From Thermococcus sp. JdF3 (GTDB lineage: Archaea > Methanobacteriota_B > Thermococci > Thermococcales > Thermococcaceae), in the NCBI RefSeq assembly GCF_012027495.1, contig NZ_SNUK01000003.1, positions 248,001 to 312,000 on the forward strand: 64,000 nt of DNA, in the 5' to 3' direction. The notes below the pieces were generated by a model that was not told the origin of the DNA, searched no databases, and saw only the letters and a program-made list of their open reading frames with translations. Below are positions 44,618 to 53,301 of the stretch, piece by piece (the first letter of the stretch is position 1; every line of letters starts with the position of its first letter). The translations under genes were made by a program, and so were the position numbers.

Positions 44618-45547
44618 TTAAGGAAAACTGGCAATGACCATCTCAATCCTCTCCCCCTCCCTCACTCCAAGGGCAACGCCTTCCCCCAAAACCTCTACCG
44701 AGCCGTTCTCCCAGGGCTTTCTCCTGCCCACCACTTCTCCCCCTCCGGAGAGTTCAACGATGACGGCGTTTCCTTCGAGCTCCCCGCCGACGAGAAGGCG
44801 GTCTTTGGTGGCGAACATCGAAGTGGCGGTTCCCTCCCCGAGTGTGATGTCCCACTTCCCTACCCGAACCCAGAAGTTCTCGCCGCAGTAGCCCGCGAGG
44901 ACGAGCTTTTCACACCACAAACCGGCAGTCAGCGCTATTCCCTCCGCGAGGGCTTCCTCTCCGAGAAGCTCCCCGCTGGAGTCAAAGTCAAAGGCCCTAA
45001 CCTCCCAGCGCCCGGTTTTCACGCTCCCGATGAGCTTGAAGCCGTTCTCAGATGGAAGGAGGGCCGTGAATATCACGTCTTCCCAGTGCCCAAAGTCCCT
45101 CAGCCAGAGGAGTTCACCTTCGAGTGAAAGCTTCCCGAGGAAGAAGCCCTTGCCGCCGGGCCTTCCCGTCTCGCCGGCGATGAAGAGACCTTCCTCCGCC
45201 GGGAGAACCGAATAGACGGCCCCGTTCTCCCTCACATCAATCTTCCGCTCCCAGAGGACGTTTAAGCTTTCGTCGAGCCTCGCGACGTAGGCCTTCCAGC
45301 CCTCGCCGCCGTCCGGTGTTGCGACGCCTTCGACGGCCCCGCCGATGATGTAGCCGCTGTCCAGTTCCGCTGCGCTGTGGCCCTCCCAGTCGTTTTCTCC
45401 AGCCAGAAAGCGGGTTTCAATGATTTCCTCCCCTACAACCCTCGCCAGTATTACCCTGTAGTTCCTCCCGTCGTGGACGCTTCCAACTATCAGGTCGTCC
45501 GCTAGAGCTGCCGGAACCGTCTCAACGCCGAAGGAGTAGGTTCTCAT
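44618..45547 (-). CDS. Beta-propeller-like protein of unknown function
   Basis: A 309-aa cytoplasmic protein made of repeated beta segments: GYIIGGAVEG, GLFIAGETGRPGGKGFFLGKL, GFKLIGSVKTGRWEVRAFDF, KLVLAGYCGENFWVRVG, RLLVGGELEGNAVIVEL. Spacing of about 45 residues suggests six or so blades. No signal peptide and no catalytic motif. Proteins of this form in Thermococcus are usually annotated only as hypothetical. The ATG follows GGAGGGTGAG. Confidence 0.65.
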   Translation of the reverse strand: MRTYSFGVETVPAALADDLIVGSVHDGRNYRVILARVVGEEIIETRFLAGENDWEGHSAAELDSGYIIGGAVEGVATPDGGEGWKAYVARLDESLNVLWERKIDVRENGAVYSVLPAEEGLFIAGETGRPGGKGFFLGKLSLEGELLWLRDFGHWEDVIFTALLPSENGFKLIGSVKTGRWEVRAFDFDSSGELLGEEALAEGIALTAGLWCEKLVLAGYCGENFWVRVGKWDITLGEGTATSMFATKDRLLVGGELEGNAVIVELSGGGEVVGRRKPWENGSVEVLGEGVALGVREGERIEMVIASFP

Positions 45548-45621
45548 GGCTCACCCTCCAACGGCCATCGTTGTTACCACTCAAAAAAGTTTTTAAAGCT
45601 TATCTATGATGGTGAATTCAG

Positions 45622-46023
45622 GTGAAGCCAGTGAGGGAAGGCCTCTACGCCGCTGTCGTCTTGTTGGCGATAGCGGTATTCTTTGCCCCCACCATCATTC
45701 TCGGGCCGGTTTACCTGGCGCTCGTCCCCGGAAGGAAGGGCCTCGATGAGCTTATAGGTGAAGTCGATAAGGGATTTTTGGTCCTTGACGTCAGGGGTGC
45801 GAACGCACTAGATCCGACGACGGGGGACTTCTCGGTGGTCGCTACTCCTGCCCTCATAATCGAGCACGGCGAAACCATTGGTTTCTCCCGCTTTGAGCTC
45901 AAAGGGAACGTCTGGGAACTGCTCAAAAACACCACAGGAGTTGGAAGCGAGCTCGCGAGAATCTGGCTCGACGAAGGGCTCTCGCTGTCCCTACCCTCCC
46001 TGAGGACGGAGGTGGTTATGTGA
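45622..46023 (+). CDS. TldD/PmbA C-terminal domain fused to a membrane anchor
   Basis: A 133-aa protein with an N-terminal hydrophobic helix (about 8-34), then a segment like the C-terminal domain of TldE/PmbA: PGRKGLDELIGEVDKGFLVL, GDFSVVATPALIIEHGE, LKGNVWELLKNTTGVGSELA. In the normal protein this part follows an N-terminal domain of some 250 residues that is absent here. It has no protease motif (those are in TldD). A GTG start follows GGTGAATTCA. The stop overlaps the next gene. It may be a fusion, or a fragment kept after decay. Confidence 0.7.
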   Translation: MKPVREGLYAAVVLLAIAVFFAPTIILGPVYLALVPGRKGLDELIGEVDKGFLVLDVRGANALDPTTGDFSVVATPALIIEHGETIGFSRFELKGNVWELLKNTTGVGSELARIWLDEGLSLSLPSLRTEVVM

Positions 46024-46640
46024 GAGAAACCCTGGATAACTTCCACTTCAAAGTCCTCGAAGCTTTCAGGAAGGCCGGTGGCACGGAGGAGGAACTCAAG
46101 TGGCTCACCGGTTCGGCGCTGGCTTTGTTTCCTGCCCACAGGGAAGAGGTCAGACTGAGGCTCAGAACCATGGAGGAGATCCTAAGGAGGGCCCGGGGGA
46201 GAATTCTTGAGGTCGGCTCCGGTTCCGGACTGCTCGCCCTCGCGCTCTCCGAGAAGGGAACCGTCATCGGAGTCGAAAAGAGGGCCGACTTCTTTCCCTT
46301 CCTTCGGGAGCTTGAGAACGGACGGCTGGTCTTCATCCGGGCGGACTTCCTCAGCGACGACGTTGGGCGGGACTTTGACACTGTGGTCTTCTCCTACATC
46401 CTCCACGACCTTGAACCGGAGTCGTTCATAAAACGGGCCGCTGAAGTTCTCTCGCCCGGAGGTAGAGTCCTCATCGGCGACTTCGACCTTAATGGGTTGA
46501 GAGAAAAGGTAAAGGAGCTCACCGGGCTTTATGGGCTCCTTGTGAGTGAGGAGCTCGTCCTCGGACGGGCAACAAGTCACGGTAGGGAGTGCGATGCCTT
46601 CCTGCTCGTCCTTGAAAAACCCTGGGAGGCCAAAAAATGA
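46020..46640 (+). CDS. Class I SAM-dependent methyltransferase
   Basis: A 206-aa Rossmann-fold methyltransferase: motif I ILEVGSGSGLLALALS, motif II VIGVEKR, then the FDTVVFSYILHDL and GGRVLIGDFD segments. The N-terminal 60 residues are helical. The substrate is unknown. The GTG start overlaps the stop of the TldD/PmbA-like gene by 4 bp, and the next gene overlaps its own stop, so this is a translationally coupled three-gene unit. Confidence 0.83.
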   Translation: MRETLDNFHFKVLEAFRKAGGTEEELKWLTGSALALFPAHREEVRLRLRTMEEILRRARGRILEVGSGSGLLALALSEKGTVIGVEKRADFFPFLRELENGRLVFIRADFLSDDVGRDFDTVVFSYILHDLEPESFIKRAAEVLSPGGRVLIGDFDLNGLREKVKELTGLYGLLVSEELVLGRATSHGRECDAFLLVLEKPWEAKK

Positions 46641-47317
46641 AGGTCGCCCTGATACCGATGCGCGTTGAGGTTGGAAACTTCAAAGCCAACTGGGACGAGT
46701 TCAAAAAGCGCTTCAATGAGGCTTTGAAACACGAGCCCGACTTCGTGGTCTTTCCCGAGTACTGCCTCACCGGCTTTGAGGAGTGGGACTTCAGAGGGGC
46801 AAAGCTGTACGATGAGATAGTCGGGCGGGTGAGTGAACTGGCCAGAGAGAACGGCGTTTACGTTGTCTTCGGCCTCCTTGAGCCCTACAAGAACTGCGTC
46901 TACAACTCCGCCCTGCTGATCGGTCGAAACGGCGAGGTGCTCCTCAAGCATCGCAAGTTCCAGGAGCCAATGAAGTTCTGCACCGGCAACACCGTGAAAA
47001 CAGCTCAAACGGAGTTCGGCAAAGTCGCGATAATCATCTGCGGCGATCTCTACAACAAGAGGATAGCGAAGTGGATTAGACGGAAAAGGCCAGATTACGT
47101 CTTCATGCCAATGGATCGCTCACCGTGGGGCGACTTCAACCTCGCGGAGGAAGTGGATGACATGGGCAGGCGAGTTGCCCTCCTTGGAGTCAGAACGTTC
47201 ATCGTAAACAGCTTTGGCCACTGGGACAGCTTCGGCGGCGCGTGGTTCTTTGACAGGGACGGAACCCTGCTTGCAGAGAGCAAGAGGGATGAACTGCTGG
47301 TATGGGAAGAAAAATAG
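46637..47317 (+). CDS. Nitrilase-superfamily C-N hydrolase
   Basis: A 226-aa nitrilase-fold enzyme with the E-K-C triad in FPEYCLTG, KHRKFQEP and IIICGDLYN. Substrates in the family are amides, carbamoyl compounds or nitriles; nothing here decides between them. It is shorter than typical 260-residue members at the C-terminus, but both core halves are present. Overlaps the methyltransferase by 4 bp. Confidence 0.85.
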   Translation: MKVALIPMRVEVGNFKANWDEFKKRFNEALKHEPDFVVFPEYCLTGFEEWDFRGAKLYDEIVGRVSELARENGVYVVFGLLEPYKNCVYNSALLIGRNGEVLLKHRKFQEPMKFCTGNTVKTAQTEFGKVAIIICGDLYNKRIAKWIRRKRPDYVFMPMDRSPWGDFNLAEEVDDMGRRVALLGVRTFIVNSFGHWDSFGGAWFFDRDGTLLAESKRDELLVWEEK

Positions 47318-47320
47318 GGA

Positions 47321-48052
47321 TCAAGGCTTGCCGCCCATGCCTCCGCCGGTCTCCATCGGGCTGCTGATTATCGCCTCGAACTCGTCCTTGGGGAGAACCT
47401 GCGGCTCGTAGGTCACTCCCCTGCTCTCCAGCTGGCCGACGAACGAGCGAAGGTGGTTTCTCGAGCCCATCATCAGGTTCTCGTAGACCATGATGATGTC
47501 TATCTTGTTTGTCTTTGATATCCACTCCTGGAGGTCCTTTATGTCGGTCTCCTCTATGAGAGCGCCGACCTTAAGGGCATCAATTTCGCTCTTCATGCCC
47601 ATCTCGATGAGCTGGTCGTAGAGGGCCTGGAGCTCCTCGTTCTGGAACTCACCGATACCCTCATCTGCCGTTGGATCCGTTAGATTGTACTTTTTGAGGA
47701 GCATTCTCACGGATTCCACGTGGGTGGTCTCGCTCTTGGCGATGTTGTTGAATATCGGAAGCCCCCACTTCTCGTAGAGCTTGGTGTAAACGTCGTGGGC
47801 GAGCTTCTCCTCCTCAACCATATAGAGGAGTCCTTTCTTCTCGTCCTCCGTCAGCGGCTCGGTCGGAAGGGAGTCTATGTACGCCTGCAGGTCCTGGGTG
47901 TTGAGGTCCCCGTTGGTGTCGCCCACGAGCGGAACGGTGTTGGTGGGCGAGGGACTCGTCTCGGTCGGCGTCTGGGTGCTGCTTATGCACCCTGCTACTG
48001 TGATGCTCAGCAGGAGCACTGTTAAGACGACAAGATAACGCCTTCCTCTCAT
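47321..48052 (-). CDS. DUF2202 lipoprotein (ferritin-like)
   Basis: A 243-aa lipoprotein with lipobox VAGC (C22), a T/P/S-rich linker, and a DUF2202 domain: LLYMVEEEKLAHDVYTKLYEKW and AKSETTHVESVRMLLKKY supply glutamates and a histidine arranged as in ferritin-like four-helix bundles. Metal binding is likely on that pattern; the physiological role is unknown. The last residues are methionine and glycine rich (METGGGMGGKP). It is convergent with the nitrilase gene. Confidence 0.85.
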   Translation of the reverse strand: MRGRRYLVVLTVLLLSITVAGCISSTQTPTETSPSPTNTVPLVGDTNGDLNTQDLQAYIDSLPTEPLTEDEKKGLLYMVEEEKLAHDVYTKLYEKWGLPIFNNIAKSETTHVESVRMLLKKYNLTDPTADEGIGEFQNEELQALYDQLIEMGMKSEIDALKVGALIEETDIKDLQEWISKTNKIDIIMVYENLMMGSRNHLRSFVGQLESRGVTYEPQVLPKDEFEAIISSPMETGGGMGGKP

Positions 48053-48178
48053 GGTGGGTCCCCACGCAATAATCTTACCGAAGGTTCATAAATACCTTTT
48101 GGTTCATCGGCCCATTTGAAATGGGTATTCCGTCAAAAGATTTATCTGTAAGTCCCCGGAATGTTCAGAGGTGGTAGT

Positions 48179-48631
48179 ATGTGGAGCTCTGCCAGGTTCA
48201 TCGATGAGGGCGTTGCCTTCTCAAGGATGCCAGCGGTGAGTGAAATCGATCGGGTTGCGGAGACGTTCGACGCAGTAGTTGTCCTCGTTGAGGAGTTCGA
48301 GCTTCCTTATTCCATCGAGGAATGGGAGGAGAGGGGCGTTGAAGTTCTCCACAGCCCGATACCCGATTTCACAGCGCCGACGTTGAGCCAGCTCCTTGAA
48401 ATCCTGCACTGGATTGGAGGGAGGGTGAGAGAAGGCAAGAAGGTTCTGATTCACTGTCTGGGCGGCCTCGGAAGGAGCGGAACGGTGGCTGTGGCGTGGC
48501 TGATGTACTCCAAGGGACTCCCGCTGAGGGAGGCCCTCGCGAGGGTCAGGAGGATAAGGCCCGGGGCCGTGGAAACCCCTGAACAGATGAAGATTTTAAA
48601 AGAACTGGAAAGCTTCCTCAGAAGCCGTTGA
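48179..48631 (+). CDS. Dual-specificity protein phosphatase
   Basis: A 150-aa cysteine phosphatase. The active-site loop HCLGGLGRSGT has the C-x5-R signature, with the general acid aspartate in HSPIPDFTAP. The family dephosphorylates tyrosine, serine or threonine; archaeal members are small and single domain. ATG at 48179 follows GAGGTGGTAG and is preferred over 48161. It overlaps the nitroreductase on the other strand by 14 bp. Confidence 0.9.
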   Translation: MWSSARFIDEGVAFSRMPAVSEIDRVAETFDAVVVLVEEFELPYSIEEWEERGVEVLHSPIPDFTAPTLSQLLEILHWIGGRVREGKKVLIHCLGGLGRSGTVAVAWLMYSKGLPLREALARVRRIRPGAVETPEQMKILKELESFLRSR

Positions 48632-49181
48632 AGCTCACTATTTCCTCCAGACTCTTCCGCTCGTACTTCGGCTTCGGGTCGGCGGGGTAGCCAACGGGCA
48701 GTATCGTCTGGAGCTTGTATTCCGGAGGAGCCTTTAGAAGCTCCTCTACCGGTTTCGGGTTCGGTGGCGTGTAGGTTACTGTCCCGAGGCCGAGCTCTTC
48801 CAGGGCCAGGAGAAGGTAGCCGACGGCTATCCACGTTGACTGGAGCCAGTAGGGGGCTTTTGTGTGCCCGAAGACGAGTATCAGGTAGGGCGCCTCGCTG
48901 AGGAAGGGCTTCTCCGGAGTGAAGCCCTTCGCGCTGAGCCATGCCATCAAATCTCCCTTAGTTCTGGAGTAGAACTTCCTCTCTTCCCCCTCGCAGAGTT
49001 CCCTTACCTTCCCCTTCAGCCAGGGGTCGTCTATCACCACGAACTTCCAGGGCTGGGCGTTCATGCCGCTCGGCGCTTCCTTGGCCACCTTGATGGCCGT
49101 CATTATGTCCTCCTTGGGAGGCGCATCAGGCAGAAATTTTCTCACGGTCTTCCTCCGCCTGGCGAGCTCAAGGGTCCTCAT
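48618..49181 (-). CDS. Nitroreductase-family FMN oxidoreductase
   Basis: A 187-aa nitroreductase-fold protein: RRKTVRKFLPDAPP at the start, KEAPSGMNAQPWKFVVI for FMN binding, and ALEELGLGTVTYTPPNP further on. FMN-dependent, substrate not determined. ATG at 49181 follows GGTGATGGT; longer readings overlap the upstream gene. It follows the PhnP-like gene by 23 bp on the same strand. Confidence 0.85.
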   Translation of the reverse strand: MRTLELARRRKTVRKFLPDAPPKEDIMTAIKVAKEAPSGMNAQPWKFVVIDDPWLKGKVRELCEGEERKFYSRTKGDLMAWLSAKGFTPEKPFLSEAPYLILVFGHTKAPYWLQSTWIAVGYLLLALEELGLGTVTYTPPNPKPVEELLKAPPEYKLQTILPVGYPADPKPKYERKSLEEIVSFNGF

Positions 49182-49204
49182 ACCATCACCGTCCAGAGCT
49201 GGAT

Positions 49205-49954
49205 TCAAACGTAGAACACCATGCCGTCGTAGGCGACGAGAACCCCGTTCCCCCACCTCCGCCTCACGTACTCCGTCAGCTCAAGGAAGGGCAGGTTTTT
49301 GTGGGAGATGTGGCTCAGAACCGTCCTCTCGGCCAGTCTGAGGCCCATTTCGGCAGCTTCATCAACGTTGTTGTGGTAAGGATCCTCAATTCCCGGCGGG
49401 TAGGTTGCATCGACGATGGCGAGTCTGAGGGGAGCCTTCCCCTTCAGGAACTCCTCCGTCTCCTCGGGGAGCCCCTTGGTGTCGTAGAGGATTGCGATGG
49501 CCTTCCCGTCCTCCTCGATGAGGTAGCCGAGGGTTTCGACTTGGTGATTGAGCCGGAACGCGGTGATTTTTAGGGTGTCAAGTTCAACGGTCTCTCCGGG
49601 TTTTATCGTTCTCGGCTGGAGGTTCTTGGGCTCGCGGAGGATCAGGGCGTCGGCGTGCCCCTCCGGAGCGTAGAGAACCGTCTCGCTCTCCATCCAGCGG
49701 AGCTTGTAGAGGCCGTAGATGTGGTCGTGGTGCCAGTGGGTCAGAAATATTGCCTCGAGCGGGACGTTGAGGTAATCCCTTATGTCCGTGCCCACGTCGA
49801 AGAGAACCGCTTTCCCCTTTTCGGTGATCACAGCGAGGGTCGAGGGCTTTCTCTGGGCGAAGCCGAACCTCCTCGCCTCGGTGCAGGTCGGGCAGGTGCA
49901 GAGGTGGGCGGGAATCCCCTCGCTGCCGCCGGTGCCTATGAAGTAGACTATCAA
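49205..49954 (-). CDS. MBL-fold metallohydrolase, PhnP-like
   Basis: About 249 residues with the metallo-beta-lactamase motif THWHHDH and later D and H ligands (ILYDTKG, LSHISHKN). The N-terminal CTCPTC resembles the structural zinc site of PhnP, the phosphoribosyl cyclic phosphodiesterase. Activity on cyclic phosphodiesters is therefore plausible. A TTG start at 49954 gives the family opening IVYFIGTGGSEGIP with AGGTGGT at the right distance; a GTG at 49963 would crowd that site. Confidence 0.85.
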   Translation of the reverse strand: MIVYFIGTGGSEGIPAHLCTCPTCTEARRFGFAQRKPSTLAVITEKGKAVLFDVGTDIRDYLNVPLEAIFLTHWHHDHIYGLYKLRWMESETVLYAPEGHADALILREPKNLQPRTIKPGETVELDTLKITAFRLNHQVETLGYLIEEDGKAIAILYDTKGLPEETEEFLKGKAPLRLAIVDATYPPGIEDPYHNNVDEAAEMGLRLAERTVLSHISHKNLPFLELTEYVRRRWGNGVLVAYDGMVFYV

Positions 49955-50018
49955 ATCCACCACCTATTTTACGGCTGTGAAATAAGGCCCTTATAAGGAT
50001 TGCCGCCAACTTCAGCAT

Positions 50019-50486
50019 ATGAGGTTCATCGCCGACATGATGCTCGGCCGGCTCGCGAGGTGGCTCCGGCTTTACGGCCACGACACCCTCTACGGGGTGG
50101 AGGCGGATGAGGACATACTCCGGATTGCCCTGGCCGAGAACCGGGTTCTTCTGACCAGGGATTCGGGCCTTGCAGGGAGGGCTAGGAAGCTTGGAATGAG
50201 CGTTATCCTACTCACCTCGAACTCCCTGGAGGGTCAGATGGAGGAGCTCAGGGGTTCTGGCGTGGAGTTTAAGGAGCTCTTCCCGGCCAGCGCGCGCTGT
50301 CCTAAGTGCAACGGGCCCATAAAGCGCGTTTCGAAGGAAGAAATCAGGGGGAGAGTTCCGGAGGCGGTGTACGAGAGGTACGACGGGTTTTACGTCTGCG
50401 AGAACTGCGGGCAGGTGTACTGGCCCGGGAGGCAGTGGAAGGAGATGCTCAGGATGGACAAAAAGCTGAGAAAAATAAATCAGTGA
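50019..50486 (+). CDS. Mut7-C RNase domain protein
   Basis: A 155-aa protein: a PIN-like domain (about 1-85) starting FIADMMLGRLARWLRLYGHD with LLTRDSGL, then a C-terminal zinc ribbon CPKC-x-n-CENCGQVYWPG. This is the Mut7-C (DUF82) family, predicted RNases. A TATA element (CTTATAAGG, about 49990) is 28 bp upstream and there is no ribosome binding site, so leaderless. Overlaps the ABC ATPase gene end by 7 bp. Confidence 0.9.
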   Translation: MRFIADMMLGRLARWLRLYGHDTLYGVEADEDILRIALAENRVLLTRDSGLAGRARKLGMSVILLTSNSLEGQMEELRGSGVEFKELFPASARCPKCNGPIKRVSKEEIRGRVPEAVYERYDGFYVCENCGQVYWPGRQWKEMLRMDKKLRKINQ

Positions 50487-51469
50487 AGCGGGTGGTGGCA
50501 GGCGACGAAGTGGTTGTGACTTACCTCCACCAGCTCCGGTTCGTGGGCTATGCAGACCTCGCTTGAGAATGGGCATCTCGGGTGGAACCTGCATCCCCTG
50601 GGCGGGTTTGCCGCGTTTGGAACTTCCCCTGTTATCTTGAGCTTCTTCTCCTTCTTCCTGCGCGCTATTGAGGGTACCGCCTGGATGAGGGCCATCGTGT
50701 ATGGGTGGGCCGGGTTCTTCAGGACTTCCTCCGTCGGGCCCATCTCCACTATTCTGCCGAGGTACATCACCGCTATCCTGTCCGCTATGAGCTTGCCGAC
50801 CGCTATGTCGTGGGTGATGAAGAGCTGGCTGAGGTTGTACTCCTCCCTGAAGCTTTCAAGGAGCTCAAGTACCGAGGCACGCATCGAGACGTCTATCATC
50901 GAGACCGCCTCGTCGGCAACCACGAACTCCGGCTTGAGTATCATCGCCCTCGCTATCACAACGCGCTGCCTCTGGCCACCGCTTAGATGGTGGGGATAGC
51001 GGTCGTAGAACTCATCCTCCGGGGTCAGGCCGACGCGCTTCAGCATCTTGAGGGCTATCTCCTTCGCTTCCTCCTTCTCGGCCATCCCATGGACGAGGAG
51101 CGGATGGGCTATGGCGTCGCCGATTTTCATCCTGGGGCTCAGGCTCGCGTATGGGTCCTGGAAGATTATCTGCATCCTCCGCCTGAAGGGCCTCATCTCC
51201 TCGCGGGAGAGCTCCGTTATATCCGTCCCGTCGAAGATTATCCTGCCGTCCGTGGGCTCTATGAGCCTCAGAACGGTTCTTCCGGCTGTGGTTTTACCGC
51301 AGCCGCTCTCTCCGATGAGCGCGAGCACCTCTCCCCTGGCTATCTCGAAGCTGATGCCGTCAACGGCCTTGACGTAGCGCGGCGGCTCCTTCCTGAGAAC
51401 CTCCAGGATGTTCCTCTTGACCGGGAAGTACTTTTTGAGGTTCTCAACGCGAAGAAGTGGCTCGCTCAT
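50480..51469 (-). CDS. Oligopeptide ABC transporter ATPase (OppF/DppF type)
   Basis: A 329-aa ATPase with Walker A GESGCGKTT, signature LSGGQRQRVVIA, Walker B VVADEAVSMIDVS and the C-terminal oligopeptide-type motif PRGCRFHPRCPFSSEVC, which may hold an Fe-S cluster. Fifth and last gene of the importer operon; its ATG overlaps the preceding stop (ATGA). Confidence 0.93.
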   Translation of the reverse strand: MSEPLLRVENLKKYFPVKRNILEVLRKEPPRYVKAVDGISFEIARGEVLALIGESGCGKTTAGRTVLRLIEPTDGRIIFDGTDITELSREEMRPFRRRMQIIFQDPYASLSPRMKIGDAIAHPLLVHGMAEKEEAKEIALKMLKRVGLTPEDEFYDRYPHHLSGGQRQRVVIARAMILKPEFVVADEAVSMIDVSMRASVLELLESFREEYNLSQLFITHDIAVGKLIADRIAVMYLGRIVEMGPTEEVLKNPAHPYTMALIQAVPSIARRKKEKKLKITGEVPNAANPPRGCRFHPRCPFSSEVCIAHEPELVEVSHNHFVACHHPLH

Positions 51470-52437
51470 TCCCCCGCACCCCCGTAGAGATGGCAGGCCA
51501 CGAAGTGACCCTTCTCGTACTCTATCATTTCAGGTTCCACCGCGTCGCAGAGGCCCTTGAGGGTCGGGCGCTCCCTGAAAACCGGGCACCTCGGGTGGAA
51601 GCGGCATCCCCTCGGCGGGTTTCTGAGGTCTGGGGGATATCCCGGAATCGCCCTGACCTCGCTCTCCTTCCAGAGGTCCGGAACCGCCTCGATGAGCGCC
51701 CTTGTGTAAGGGTGGAGAGGATTCTCGACTATCTGCTCAACGGTTCCGAACTCGACGAGCTTTCCCGCGTACATTACCGCTATCTTATCGCTCCTCTCGG
51801 CCGCAAGGGAGATGTCGTGGGTGACGAAGTATATGCTCGTCCCCTCCGCCTTGAGGTTGTCGATGAGGTCCATTATGGAGTCCTGCACGATGACGTCCAG
51901 GGCGGTCGTCGGTTCGTCCGCGATGAGGAGCTTCGGGTTGAAGGCCATCGCCATCGCTATGCTTATCCTCTGCCTCTGGCCGCCGCTGAGCTGGTGCGGG
52001 TAGTAGTCGAGCCTGTCTGGGGGCAGGTTTACCTTCTCTAACAGCTCCTTCGCCCTCTCCCTCGCCTCCTCCTCCGGGACGCCGTGAACCGTCATGACCT
52101 CGACCATCTGGTCCCCGACTTTCCTGAGGGGGTCAAGGCTGGTCATCGGGTCCTGGAATATCATGCTGATGTCCTTACCCCTGATGTCCCTCAGCTCGTC
52201 CTTGCCGAGCCTCAGGAGGTCCCTCCCCTCGAAGATGACCTCCCCCGTCACTATCCTTCCAGGTGATGGAACGATGTTCATTATCGCGTGGGCGACCGTT
52301 GATTTCCCGCTCCCGCTCTCCCCGACGAAGGTGACCCACTCACCCCTGTCTATTCTGAACGTAACTTTCTCGGCCCCCTTGACGACTCCCGCAAGGGTGT
52401 AGTAGTAGATGCTAAGGTTTTTGACCTCCAGCAGCAT
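51466..52437 (-). CDS. Oligopeptide ABC transporter ATPase (OppD/DppD type)
   Basis: A 323-aa ATPase with Walker A GESGSGKST, signature LSGGQRQRISIA, Walker B LIADEPTTALDV and the C-terminal PRGCRFHPRCPVF extension of the peptide-importer class. It pairs with the adjacent OppF-type ATPase. The start follows GAGGTGATGTG, close to the permease stop. Confidence 0.94.
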   Translation of the reverse strand: MLLEVKNLSIYYYTLAGVVKGAEKVTFRIDRGEWVTFVGESGSGKSTVAHAIMNIVPSPGRIVTGEVIFEGRDLLRLGKDELRDIRGKDISMIFQDPMTSLDPLRKVGDQMVEVMTVHGVPEEEARERAKELLEKVNLPPDRLDYYPHQLSGGQRQRISIAMAMAFNPKLLIADEPTTALDVIVQDSIMDLIDNLKAEGTSIYFVTHDISLAAERSDKIAVMYAGKLVEFGTVEQIVENPLHPYTRALIEAVPDLWKESEVRAIPGYPPDLRNPPRGCRFHPRCPVFRERPTLKGLCDAVEPEMIEYEKGHFVACHLYGGAGE

Positions 52438-52442
52438 TCACA

Positions 52443-53291
52443 TCACCTCGTTCCAAGGGAGAGCCTCTCGCTGAGGGCCTCTCCTATCAGCGCGAAGGCC
52501 ATGGCCAGGAGCATTATCATTATTCCCGGGAAGAAGACCAGCCACCAGTAGCCGTCGAGGAGGAAGGGCTGGCCGACGCGCAGGTCGTACCCCCAGTCGG
52601 GCGTCGGCGGCGTTACCGACAGTCCCAGGAAGCTCAGGCCGGCCTCGGTCAATATGGCATCGGCGACGCTGAGTGTGAAGACGACGAGGATGGTTGGTGC
52701 GAGGTTGGGCAGGATGTACTTGAACATGACCTCCTTGTCCCTCGCGCCTATCGCGTGGGCCGCTTCAACGAAGAGCTGGCCGGTGAAGCTGAGGGTCTGC
52801 CCACGGACCATCCTGAAGTAGGTCGGCACGTAGACGAAGCTTATCGCTATGGCCGTGTTTATCGGACTCGGGCCCAGAACCACCGCGATGACCATCGCGA
52901 GGATCAAAGCAGGGAAGGCGTAGATGCTGTCCATTATCACGCTCAGCGTTCTGTCGATTTTTCCACCGTGGTAGCCGGAGAGCAGTCCGAGGGGAATTCC
53001 TATCGCCATCGAGAGCAGCGTCGCTATGAATACGACGTAGAGGACGACCCTCGAGCCCCAGACTATCCTCGAGAACATGTCCTGGCCGAGCCTGTTGGTT
53101 CCCATGAGGTGATCCGGGCTGGGCGGGGCGAAGACGTCGTCGCTACTCTGCGTCGGGTCATAGGGGGCTATCCAGGGGGCGAAGACCGCCATTATGACCA
53201 CGATGAGGACGATGATTATGCCGAAGATGAGCATGCCCCTGCCGGGCTTCTTCCCGAAGACGAACTCCGTAAGTTTTCCTGCTATCTCCAT
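52443..53291 (-). CDS. Peptide ABC transporter permease (DppC type)
   Basis: A 282-aa permease with six helices and the cytoplasmic loop EAAHAIGARDKEVMFKYILPN that docks with the ATPase. An N-terminal helix precedes a periplasm-facing loop with NRLGQDMFSRIVWG, typical of DppC. ATG at 53291 follows GAGGTGGTCAAG. Confidence 0.92.
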   Translation of the reverse strand: MEIAGKLTEFVFGKKPGRGMLIFGIIIVLIVVIMAVFAPWIAPYDPTQSSDDVFAPPSPDHLMGTNRLGQDMFSRIVWGSRVVLYVVFIATLLSMAIGIPLGLLSGYHGGKIDRTLSVIMDSIYAFPALILAMVIAVVLGPSPINTAIAISFVYVPTYFRMVRGQTLSFTGQLFVEAAHAIGARDKEVMFKYILPNLAPTILVVFTLSVADAILTEAGLSFLGLSVTPPTPDWGYDLRVGQPFLLDGYWWLVFFPGIMIMLLAMAFALIGEALSERLSLGTR

Positions 53292-53301
53292 CTTGACCAC
53301 C

